Shown here in pieces: positions 16,036 to 24,546 of a DNA stretch of 56,532 nucleotides. The stretch covers positions 37,899 to 94,430 of the forward strand of contig JAAFHY010000005.1 in the NCBI GenBank assembly GCA_013298505.1, written 5' to 3'. Below the pieces are notes generated by a model. The model was not told the DNA's origin, ran no database searches, and worked only from the letters and a program-made list of their open reading frames with translations. A program made the position numbers and the translations under genes. Source of the DNA: Cytophagales bacterium (GTDB lineage Bacteria > Bacteroidota > Bacteroidia > Cytophagales > Cyclobacteriaceae). Position 1 is the first letter of the stretch. The number at the start of each line of letters is the position of its first letter.

Positions 16036-19000
16036 ATGACCAAATTGTATCTGTTTGTTCGCAGGTACCTCGCGGTGATGATGGTGTTTGGAGCCGCCTC
16101 GGCTTTCGCACAACAATCCGTGTCAGGTAAAGTAACGTCATCCGATGACGGCTCAGGAATTCCTGGTGTAAACATTCTCGAAAAAGGAACTTCTAACGGC
16201 ACAGTTACCGACTCGGATGGTAATTATACCATTTCTATTGGAGTGAATGCTACGTTGGCCTTTTCCTTTGTTGGATATACACAGCAGGAAGTTTCAGTTG
16301 GTTCGCAAACTACAGTCAATGTAAAAATGGAATCAGATGTAACTTCACTTTCTGAAGTCGTTGTAGTCGGATACGGTTCACAGGATAAAAAAGAAATCAC
16401 TAGTTCAGTAGTTTCATTGTCAACAAAGGAATTCAACCAAGGTAATGTTAACGACCCGACACAATTATTGCAAGGTAAAGTGGCAGGATTGAGTATTTAT
16501 AATCGTGGTGGCGATCCCAACACAGGCGCGGTAATCCGTCTCCGCGGTATATCTACCGTAGGTGCAAACGTACAACCACTTGTTGTTGTTGATGGAGTTC
16601 TAGGAGCTTCTCTTGATAACATTGATCCTAATGACATTGAATCTATCAATGTGTTGAAAGATGGATCTGCCGCAGCCATTTATGGCAGCCGTGGATCAAG
16701 TGGAGTTATTTTGGTGACAACGAAAAGAGGTTCTTCGAAAGGTGGTGGTTTGTCCGTTACATACAATGGTTATATAGCTGCAGCTGAAGTTTTAAATAGG
16801 GTTCCGATAATGTCTGCTAGCCAATTCATTGCTGCAGGTGGTAACAATTTGGGTGGTAACACAGATTGGCAAAAGGAGGTAACTAGAACTGGAATTACTC
16901 ATGTACATAACTTAGGTATTTCTGGAGGTAGCCAAAATACAACATTCCGATTATCCACAAATATAAGGGAGGTGCAAGGTATTTTGAAAAAATCCGGTTT
17001 TGATCAAATCAATGCGAGAGCAAATCTTACTCACAGCGCACTTAATGATAAGCTAAAGATTGATGTAAACATGGCTTTTACCAACAGAAATAGCAATTTC
17101 TCGTTTACTGAGGCTTTACGTTATGCTTCACTCTACAATCCAACTGCTCCTAAAAGGTTTCCAAGTGGTGAATTCTTTCAAGCAATTCTTTTTGATAACT
17201 TTAACCCTGTTGCCATTCTTGATCAAAATATTAATGAAGGCAAGCGTAGGAATTTAAATTATAACGCAAAAATCGACTACAGTATTATAGACGACTTAAC
17301 TCTTACTGTCAACTTTGGACAGCAGTATGAGAACGTGCTTAATGGCGAGTACTACTCTAGAAATTCGTTATTCAGAGGTTTGAATCGTGGCGGATTAGCG
17401 AGAAGATATACTTCTGAAAAAAGTTTTACCCTTTTTGAGGCTTATGCCACTTATACTAAGCAGTTTGGTAAGATTGATTTAAGCGCAAATGCAGGTTATT
17501 CTTTTCAGCAGGACAATTTTGAGGATATTTTTATCTCGTTGGGTAATTTTCCGAATGATGCACTTGGATATAATGCGCTCGAGCAGTCTGGTGATCTACT
17601 CACTGGTATAACAGGTGCAAATAACATTAACATACAGAGTAACACATCTCCCACAAATAAAATTATTGCGCAATTTGCAAGAATAAGTCTTACCTATGAT
17701 AAAGCCATATTTTTTAACGCGTCAGTTCGCAATGAGGGTTCCACTAAATTAGGAGCAAATAACAGATATGGTTTATTCCCAGCCCTTGGCCTAGGTGTCG
17801 ATTTAAACAGGTATTTACAGATTCAAAAAATTGACAACTTGAAATTAAGAGTTGGTTATGGTGTTACAGGTTCTCTGCCGAATGACGCAGGGTTGGCGCA
17901 AGAACTTTATACGTATTCTAACCAAAATGGAGGAGCAATTACGAAAGCAAGAGCTGCAAATGCAAATCTAAGATGGGAGGAGAAGCGCGAAACGAATATA
18001 GGATTAGATTTTAGTATTGGAGGTAAGTTTTCGGGTTCGATTGATGTTTATTCTCGCAATGTAAAGGATTTTGTGTCTAGTGTACCAGTGCCGTTTGCAC
18101 AGTTTGGAGCGGATAGACAGTTCCAAAACGCAGGTTCTTTAAGTACAACTGGATTTGAATTTAATTTAAATTATGATGCCATTCAATTTGGTCAAGTGAG
18201 ATGGACTCCTGGTTTGGTTTTAAGTAGTTATAAGTCGACTCTTGAGTCCATTGTCGGAGCGCCTGTTCAGGTAAGATCAAATTTTGGTGCACCAGGTCAA
18301 AACAGTACTCCATTAATCCGTGTAGCTGTTGGTGAAGAGATTGGTCAGATTTGGGGTCCAGTATTCAACCGTGTTTCCGCTGGGGGATCTGACGGTAAAG
18401 AGCAAGTTAGAGATCAAAATGATCCAAATAAGGGAGTTGCTGCTGGTGGTGTTATTTTTGCTGACTTAAATGGAGATGGTCAAGTACTAGCCGAACCTGG
18501 TTCTGCGTTGAACCCAAATGGCGATTATAGGAAATTAGGAAGTGGAATACCAACAATGGAAATAGGTTGGAGAAACCAACTATCTTATAAAAATTGGGAT
18601 TTGAATGTGTTTTTCCGTTCGGCCTTTGGGCATAGTTTAGTAAATAGCTTCAGAGGTTTTTACGAACCTTTAGATGCTGGTGCCATCAATTCATATAATC
18701 GAGTGATTACTAGTAAAGCAGTAGCTGGATTAACTGAGGCCAAGTTTAGCTCCTTGTATGTGGAGAAAGCTGACTTCTTTAAGTTGGACAATGCTACACT
18801 AGGCTATACTGTAAAACGCTCTAACTCTAATGGTACATTGAAAAATATTAGACTATATTTCAGTGTTCAAAATGCGTTCGTGATTACAAGCTATACTGGT
18901 ATTGATCCAGAACCGGTATTACAAGATCCGGGAGCATTCGATAATGGTGCATTTGCCCCTACGGTTGGTGAACAAGACGTTTTGGCCCCTGGTATCGATA

Positions 19001-19059
19001 GAAGGAATAGTTACTTCACACCTAGAACATTTACATTTGGTCTGTCGTTTGGTCTTTAA
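16036..19059 (+). CDS. SusC/RagA-type TonB-dependent outer-membrane transporter
   Basis: A 1007-residue outer-membrane receptor. Signal peptide to about residue 25 (FGAASAFAQ), then a CarboxypepD_reg-like domain (about 26-110, SGKVTSSDDGSGIPGVNILE). The TonB-box region SEVVVVGYG precedes the plug (about 115-235) with the SusC signature NVLKDGSAAAIYGSRGSSG. A 22-strand barrel follows and the chain ends in an aromatic-flanked strand (TFTFGLSFGL). It has no N-terminal STN domain, so it is not the type that signals to an anti-sigma factor. The SusD partner starts 30 bp later. Together they should bind and import oligosaccharides, here presumably alpha-glucans, using TonB energy. Confidence 0.95.
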   Translation: MTKLYLFVRRYLAVMMVFGAASAFAQQSVSGKVTSSDDGSGIPGVNILEKGTSNGTVTDSDGNYTISIGVNATLAFSFVGYTQQEVSVGSQTTVNVKMESDVTSLSEVVVVGYGSQDKKEITSSVVSLSTKEFNQGNVNDPTQLLQGKVAGLSIYNRGGDPNTGAVIRLRGISTVGANVQPLVVVDGVLGASLDNIDPNDIESINVLKDGSAAAIYGSRGSSGVILVTTKRGSSKGGGLSVTYNGYIAAAEVLNRVPIMSASQFIAAGGNNLGGNTDWQKEVTRTGITHVHNLGISGGSQNTTFRLSTNIREVQGILKKSGFDQINARANLTHSALNDKLKIDVNMAFTNRNSNFSFTEALRYASLYNPTAPKRFPSGEFFQAILFDNFNPVAILDQNINEGKRRNLNYNAKIDYSIIDDLTLTVNFGQQYENVLNGEYYSRNSLFRGLNRGGLARRYTSEKSFTLFEAYATYTKQFGKIDLSANAGYSFQQDNFEDIFISLGNFPNDALGYNALEQSGDLLTGITGANNINIQSNTSPTNKIIAQFARISLTYDKAIFFNASVRNEGSTKLGANNRYGLFPALGLGVDLNRYLQIQKIDNLKLRVGYGVTGSLPNDAGLAQELYTYSNQNGGAITKARAANANLRWEEKRETNIGLDFSIGGKFSGSIDVYSRNVKDFVSSVPVPFAQFGADRQFQNAGSLSTTGFEFNLNYDAIQFGQVRWTPGLVLSSYKSTLESIVGAPVQVRSNFGAPGQNSTPLIRVAVGEEIGQIWGPVFNRVSAGGSDGKEQVRDQNDPNKGVAAGGVIFADLNGDGQVLAEPGSALNPNGDYRKLGSGIPTMEIGWRNQLSYKNWDLNVFFRSAFGHSLVNSFRGFYEPLDAGAINSYNRVITSKAVAGLTEAKFSSLYVEKADFFKLDNATLGYTVKRSNSNGTLKNIRLYFSVQNAFVITSYTGIDPEPVLQDPGAFDNGAFAPTVGEQDVLAPGIDRRNSYFTPRTFTFGLSFGL

Positions 19060-19089
19060 AGGTTGTTTAATTGAAATAAAATAAAAAAT

Positions 19090-20637
19090 ATGAAAAACTT
19101 AGTAAAGTATAGTCTGATTACCTCTCTTTTACTGGGTGGTGCAGCATGTACCAACTTGGATGAGCAGATCAAGGGTGATTTTACCAAGCAAGAAGCATTG
19201 CTCAATCAAGGTGTAGGTCAGAAAATTAACGTAAATAAGGCAACTCCTAACGATGGTCTAGCTGGTGCTTTTACTCGCGTACTGAATGGAACAGCAGGTC
19301 ACAATAGTTACTTTTCGGTTCAAGAAGTATCCACTGATGAAGCGGTAATTACACAAAAAGGCGGTGACTGGTTCGATGGAGGCATTTGGCTAAATATGCA
19401 CAAGCATTCCTTTAATTCTACTATTGGTGGAATAAACAATGCTTGGAACGATGCGAATGCAGGAATTTTCCAGTGTAATGATTTATTGTCTAAAACTCAA
19501 ACTGCTGGAAATGTAGCCCAACTAAAAACTCTTAGAGCTTATTTTTTCTGGAGATTATTAGATGTTTTTGGTAGAGTTCCACTAGCCACTTCAACAGCAA
19601 AAGTACCTCAATCAGAGCGCCCGGTTGTATACGCATTCGTAGAATCAGAGCTTCTTGCTGCCTTGCCTGACCTCCCTTCAGGCAAGCAGGAGTATGGTCG
19701 TTTCAACAAAAGTGGAGCTTATGCGCTTTTAGCTCGCTTGTACTTGAATGCTAATATTTACAAAGGAACTGCTCCTGATAATGCGGATTATGACAAAGCA
19801 ATTGCAGCAGCAGATGCCGTTATTAATTCAGGACTGTACACAATAACTGGTAATAAATATAAAGATGTATTTTCACCTTCAAATGTGGAAAATGCGGAAC
19901 ATATTTTTGTTGCACCCTTCGATGAAGCAACTGGACAAGGTATGAATCTGGCTCAGATGACACTCCACTACCCAAGTCAACTTACTTTTAGGCTTGCAGA
20001 ACAACCTTGGAATGGTTATTCTACTTTGGAGGAGTTCTACAATTCTTATGAAGCTACTGATGAAAGGAAGGCCAATAACTTCGTTGTAGGTCCGCAGGTT
20101 GATTTAAATGGAAATCAAATTTTGGATTTGGCCTTTGATAAGGGCGATGCAGACGGAGCTCCTATTAATTATACTCCTGCTATTAACATGTTGGCTCCCA
20201 ACGGCTCTCGCCAGGCAGGAGCTAGATTTGGTAAGTTCTCGTTTAAGTTAGGACAATTTCAAAATATGGATAATGACTACCCTCTTTTGCGCTACGGAGA
20301 AGTATTGTTGAATAAAGCAGAAGCATTAGCTCGGAAGAATGGATACGGAGATGCGACCGCATTGGCATTAGTGAATCAAATAAGAACCCGTGCAGGAGTT
20401 GTGCCTTTTGGTAGTCTTACAGAGGGCACTCTTTTAGCTGAGCGGGGCCGCGAGTTGTTCATTGAGGGATTGAGGAGAACAGATTTGATTCGTTTTGGAG
20501 CTTGGGGAAATGCGTGGTGGGAAAAACCTGCACACTCAGATGCGTTTAAAAATTTAATGCCTATACCTCTCGAACAAATTAATGCTACCTCTGGCGATGG
20601 AGCTAACAAGCTGACTCAAAATCCTGGTTACCAATAG
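19090..20637 (+). CDS. SusD/RagB-type glycan-binding lipoprotein
   Basis: A 515-residue surface lipoprotein that caps the SusC barrel. The signal ends at Cys20 (GGAAC), followed by TNLDEQ. The TPR-like helical body contains LRAYFFWRLLDVFGRVPL and GAYALLARLYLNANIY, and the C-terminus has the diagnostic segment RGRELFIEGLRRTDLIRFG. Length is normal for SusD. It is co-transcribed with susC. A strong hairpin follows the stop codon, so genes further right may be expressed at lower level. Confidence 0.95.
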   Translation: MKNLVKYSLITSLLLGGAACTNLDEQIKGDFTKQEALLNQGVGQKINVNKATPNDGLAGAFTRVLNGTAGHNSYFSVQEVSTDEAVITQKGGDWFDGGIWLNMHKHSFNSTIGGINNAWNDANAGIFQCNDLLSKTQTAGNVAQLKTLRAYFFWRLLDVFGRVPLATSTAKVPQSERPVVYAFVESELLAALPDLPSGKQEYGRFNKSGAYALLARLYLNANIYKGTAPDNADYDKAIAAADAVINSGLYTITGNKYKDVFSPSNVENAEHIFVAPFDEATGQGMNLAQMTLHYPSQLTFRLAEQPWNGYSTLEEFYNSYEATDERKANNFVVGPQVDLNGNQILDLAFDKGDADGAPINYTPAINMLAPNGSRQAGARFGKFSFKLGQFQNMDNDYPLLRYGEVLLNKAEALARKNGYGDATALALVNQIRTRAGVVPFGSLTEGTLLAERGRELFIEGLRRTDLIRFGAWGNAWWEKPAHSDAFKNLMPIPLEQINATSGDGANKLTQNPGYQ

Positions 20638-20662
20638 TAGAAAGAGATTAACAATTGATATT

Positions 20663-20696
20663 AATAGCGCCTAACTTTGTTGGGCGCTATTTTTTT
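20663..20696 (+). terminator. Terminator or attenuator between susD and the first CRTAC1-like gene
   Basis: A 9-bp stem (AATAGCGCC at 20663-20671 pairing with GGCGCTATT at 20683-20691) with an 11-nt loop and T7 at 20690-20696. The next start codon is only 5 bp further on (20702), so there is no room for a separate promoter after it. Confidence 0.85.
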
Positions 20697-20701
20697 GATC
20701 G

Positions 20702-23700
20702 ATGAGATATTATTTTCCATTCTTTTTGGTTTGTCTGGCATCATGTAAGGATCGTGAGATAGTCTCTCCACTATTTATAAATCTTGCTGCCAAAAGTGGA
20801 ATTGAATTTAACAATTCACTTGCTTATACAGAGCGCTTAAATCCCTATACGTACCGTAATTTCTACAATGGTGCAGGTGTAGCTATTGGCGATCTTAACA
20901 ACGATGGCTTGGAAGAGGTGTATTTTGCTTCGAACCAGGGAGAAAATAAATTGTTTAAAAACAGGGGTGGGTTTCAATTTGAAGATATCACTTCTTCTGC
21001 AGGCGTAGGTTGTGGCGGTTCTTGGTCAACGGGTGTGGTATTTGCCGATGTAAATGCGGATGGCTATTTGGATATCTATGTTTGCAAGTCAGGAGATCCT
21101 AATTCTCCCAACAGACACAATGCACTGTTTATCAATAACCACGATCTCACTTTCACCGAAAAAGCCAAAGAATATGGACTCGATGTGATTGGGTTATCTG
21201 TGCAAGCTGCCTTCTTTGATTTTGATAAAGATGGCGACCTGGATTGTTATTTGTTAACTAATTCGTTTAAGCCAGTTGGGAATTTTGAATTGGTGAAGGA
21301 GCAACGCCAAGTGCCGGATGAAATGGGTGGCGGAAATCGATTTTTTATAAATGAGGGGGGCTATTTTAAAGACCGCTCACAGGAGTCGGGGATATACCGC
21401 AGTAGTATCGGTTTCGGTTTGGGCATCACCTTGGGAGATTTTAACAATGATACTTGGATAGATGTCTTTGTTTCAAATGATTTTTTTGAACGGGACTACC
21501 TCTACATCAATAATCAAAAAGGAGCGTTTACTGAATCACTGCCTATGTATTTTAAATCTATCAGCATGGGTTCGATGGGGGCCGATTTTGCAGACTTGGA
21601 TAATGATGGCTTAGCCGATCTCTTTGTCACCGAGATGCTTCCGGACTCATTGGCGAGGAAAAAATCAAAGATTGTATTTGAGTCTTGGAATAAATATCAA
21701 TTCAATCTGCAGCAGGGATATCACCACCAGTTTGCGAGGAATGTCCTCCAAAAACAAGTTAGCCCTGGGCACTATTTAGAAGTGGGTCGATATGCGGGCG
21801 TTGCTGCTTCCGAATGGAGTTGGGGTGCTTTGCTCTTTGATATGGACGGAGATGGAAAACGAGATATTTTTGTAGCCAATGGTATCTACAAAGATCTGTT
21901 AGACCGCGACTATTTGACTTATACAGGTTCTGACGAAAACGTTCGCGCATTGATCCAACAAGAAAAGAAGGCAATTATTAAGCTCGTTAATTCGATGCCA
22001 TCATCAAAATTTCCGAATTATGCCTTCGAAAATAAAGGTGATCTTCAGTTTGAAAATAAATCCAGCGCGTGGGGTCTAGGTGAACCCATGTATTCAAGTG
22101 GAAGTGCTTATGGCGATCTAGATAATGATGGTGATCTGGATCTGGTTGTCAATAATGTCAATGCGCCATCAGGCGTGTTTCAGAACCAAACGGATACATC
22201 CCGGTTTAAGAATATTAGCTTTTTGATTACTTCTCAATCAGATAATACATTTAGCACAGGTACGCACGTGAAAGCGTATGTAGGTTCAAGGATTTTTCTG
22301 TCCGATAACTTCGTGGTACGCGGCTACCAGAGCTGTGTGTCTAACAGAGTCGTCATTGGGTTGGGTGAAAACGTTACTTTGATTGACTCAGTAGTTTTTT
22401 CATGGCCAACTGGGGGACGCTCGAAGCTCGTGAAAGTTAAACCAAACCAAGTGATACGAATTCAAAAAGACAGCCTGCGAGTTTTTGATTTTCCTAAAAC
22501 GAGTAGTTCGAGCTCGCCACTATTAAAAAAGATTGAGTTGGTTGAGTTCACCCATGCTGCCAACGACCTAAACGACTTTGACAGAGATCGGTTGCTACCG
22601 ATGATGTATTCAAATGAAATACCTTCTGTGCTAAAAGGTGACATTAATAAAGATGGAGTGGAAGAATTGTATATCGGTGGAGGGAAGGGGCAATCTGGTA
22701 TTTTCCTGGGTTTTAAGCGAGGTAAGATGGCAGTCCTAGACATGCCAATTATGAAGTCGTTTGTCGGTTCTGAAGAGACCAAAGACGCCTTTTTTGATGC
22801 CGATAAAGATGGTGATATTGATCTTTACCTGGCTTTTGGTGGGCGTTCCTATCCAAAGAGTTCAACCAATTTGCTGGATGTTGTCTTGCTTAATGATGGA
22901 ACTGGGAATTTTTCAGTTTCACCGAATCGGTTACCGTTTTTTGAATTCAACTCGACCAGTGTAGTGAAGCCCATTGATTTTGACAACGATGGCGATTTGG
23001 ATCTCTGTATTGCAGAACGTTTTGACCCTTTCAGTTATGGGGTGGGGGGCCGAGGCTTCTTGTTTCAAAATGACGGCACGGGAAAGTTTAAGGACGTAAC
23101 AATGGTTTATGCACCTGACCTGTACAAACTCGGAATGATTACCGACATCGAGGTCCAAGATGTTGATAAAAACGGGTGGCAAGACCTAATGATAGTGGGA
23201 GACTGGATGCCCGTCACCTTTCTCAAAAATGTAAAAGGACATTTTGTAAATGGCAAAGAATTAATCGGGCTCAACGACTCAGAGGGTTGGTGGCATGAGA
23301 TTGAATCAGGGGATTTGAACAATGATGGAAAAGTGGACTTTGTTGTTGGAAACAATGGATTGAATTCATTTTTTCGTAAGAAAGATAGGATGTATGTTAA
23401 TGATTTTGATCAGAATGGATCTATTGAGCAGATTTTCTGCACAGAACTCAACTGCAAGTACTATCCATTGTTGGATAAAGATGAGTTATTGTCTCAGCTG
23501 CCTGGACTAAAGAAGCAACTTTTGTATTATAGAGATTATGCTAGGAAATCAATCGCAGACCTGTTTCCCAGAGAGATATTGGAGAAGTCTACGGTCTTTC
23601 AAGTAAATGAACTTCGGTCATTACTCTTAATTTCGGACCATGGCGTTTATCGAAAAGTCGCGCTGCCAAAAGAAGCTCAGTTTTCTTCCATTTACGCAAT

Positions 23701-23962
23701 GCGACTTCTTGATGTTAACAATGACGGGGTAATTGATTTAATTGCGGGTGGAAATCAAGACAAAGTGAAGCCGCAATTTGGTCCAAATAATGCATCACGT
23801 GGTTGGCTATTCCTAGGTAGGCAAAAAAATGGAATTTTCGAGTTCGATCACGGCATTGACTTAGGTATTGAAGGCGAAATCAGAAGTATAGAGTATATTG
23901 AACATGAAGGAAAAATGTACATTTTTTTTTGCAAAGTATGGGGACAAGATGGAAGTTTTTGA
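20702..23962 (+). CDS. CRTAC1-like FG-GAP/VCBS repeat lipoprotein with ASPIC/UnbV domain, paralogue 1
   Basis: A 1086-residue lipoprotein (LASC, Cys15, then KDRE, an acidic stretch that could act as a surface-export signal). It is built of FG-GAP/VCBS beta-propeller blades carrying calcium-loop motifs D-x-D/N-x-D-G; I count about thirteen, for example GDLNNDGLEEVYF, FDFDKDGDLDCYLL, GDLDNDGDLDLVVNN and LLDVNNDGVIDLI. An ASPIC/UnbV-type domain (about 490-600, with VVFSWPTGGRSKLVKVKPNQ) divides two propeller-like halves. The family is common in Bacteroidota near SusCD genes; its biochemical role is not established. It lies 5 bp behind the susD hairpin. Two closely similar paralogues follow. Confidence 0.85.
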   Translation: MRYYFPFFLVCLASCKDREIVSPLFINLAAKSGIEFNNSLAYTERLNPYTYRNFYNGAGVAIGDLNNDGLEEVYFASNQGENKLFKNRGGFQFEDITSSAGVGCGGSWSTGVVFADVNADGYLDIYVCKSGDPNSPNRHNALFINNHDLTFTEKAKEYGLDVIGLSVQAAFFDFDKDGDLDCYLLTNSFKPVGNFELVKEQRQVPDEMGGGNRFFINEGGYFKDRSQESGIYRSSIGFGLGITLGDFNNDTWIDVFVSNDFFERDYLYINNQKGAFTESLPMYFKSISMGSMGADFADLDNDGLADLFVTEMLPDSLARKKSKIVFESWNKYQFNLQQGYHHQFARNVLQKQVSPGHYLEVGRYAGVAASEWSWGALLFDMDGDGKRDIFVANGIYKDLLDRDYLTYTGSDENVRALIQQEKKAIIKLVNSMPSSKFPNYAFENKGDLQFENKSSAWGLGEPMYSSGSAYGDLDNDGDLDLVVNNVNAPSGVFQNQTDTSRFKNISFLITSQSDNTFSTGTHVKAYVGSRIFLSDNFVVRGYQSCVSNRVVIGLGENVTLIDSVVFSWPTGGRSKLVKVKPNQVIRIQKDSLRVFDFPKTSSSSSPLLKKIELVEFTHAANDLNDFDRDRLLPMMYSNEIPSVLKGDINKDGVEELYIGGGKGQSGIFLGFKRGKMAVLDMPIMKSFVGSEETKDAFFDADKDGDIDLYLAFGGRSYPKSSTNLLDVVLLNDGTGNFSVSPNRLPFFEFNSTSVVKPIDFDNDGDLDLCIAERFDPFSYGVGGRGFLFQNDGTGKFKDVTMVYAPDLYKLGMITDIEVQDVDKNGWQDLMIVGDWMPVTFLKNVKGHFVNGKELIGLNDSEGWWHEIESGDLNNDGKVDFVVGNNGLNSFFRKKDRMYVNDFDQNGSIEQIFCTELNCKYYPLLDKDELLSQLPGLKKQLLYYRDYARKSIADLFPREILEKSTVFQVNELRSLLLISDHGVYRKVALPKEAQFSSIYAMRLLDVNNDGVIDLIAGGNQDKVKPQFGPNNASRGWLFLGRQKNGIFEFDHGIDLGIEGEIRSIEYIEHEGKMYIFFCKVWGQDGSF

Positions 23963-24546
23963 AGTACAGCGTTAGTTGTCTATCAATTTGTGTTTTAATG
24001 TCCGGCTGTTTTCAGTCGGAGTACACACGATTAGTAAAGGCGGAATTGGCCAAGGGGGTTAGGCATGATTCTCTACTATTCGGTATTCGTTTTGGAGATA
24101 CAAGAAATGAATTTTATGGAAAGTGTTTCGATTTAAACAGGCAACAGTTGGTAACTGCGGGGGCGGGCAACAATGTAGAGTATATTTTTTCTGACTCGTT
24201 GTTTCATCGTAAGCCTACCAATTTGAGCCTTCTCTTTTATCCTTCATTTGATCAAAATGACAAAATTGCAGACATGAAAATGCAATTCACTTATCGGGCG
24301 TGGGCTCCGTGGAATCGGGATATGCAATCAGATTCACTTCTGGGAAAAACCGAAAAAATACTAATGAATTGGTATGGTGGGAACGATTTTATTTTAGCGG
24401 ACGTTGCCGGCAAACGAATGCCCGTTAAACTGGACGGAAACAGAAGAATTCTTGTTTATACATTGGATATGAAAAGTGTATTGGTAGAGGTTCAGGATAT
24501 TCTACATCCGGTTTTTAAGCATGATAGTAATAGTGAAAAAAAGTAA
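23938..24546 (+). CDS. Small lipoprotein of unknown function between CRTAC1-like paralogues
   Basis: A 202-residue lipoprotein. I start it at ATG 23938 (a TTG lies three codons upstream), giving a signal that ends LMSGC at Cys24. The mature part begins with a charged helix (SEYTRLVKAELAKGVRHDS) followed by LLFGIRFGDTRNEFYGKCFDLN, a segment I vaguely recall from other uncharacterised Bacteroidota proteins near such loci. The rest appears alpha/beta and ends in a long helix-strand pair. Its start overlaps the preceding gene by 25 bp and its end overlaps the next by 26 bp, so its production is coupled to the CRTAC1-like proteins. It may be an accessory subunit; this is inference. Confidence 0.75.
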   Translation: MGTRWKFLKYSVSCLSICVLMSGCFQSEYTRLVKAELAKGVRHDSLLFGIRFGDTRNEFYGKCFDLNRQQLVTAGAGNNVEYIFSDSLFHRKPTNLSLLFYPSFDQNDKIADMKMQFTYRAWAPWNRDMQSDSLLGKTEKILMNWYGGNDFILADVAGKRMPVKLDGNRRILVYTLDMKSVLVEVQDILHPVFKHDSNSEKK

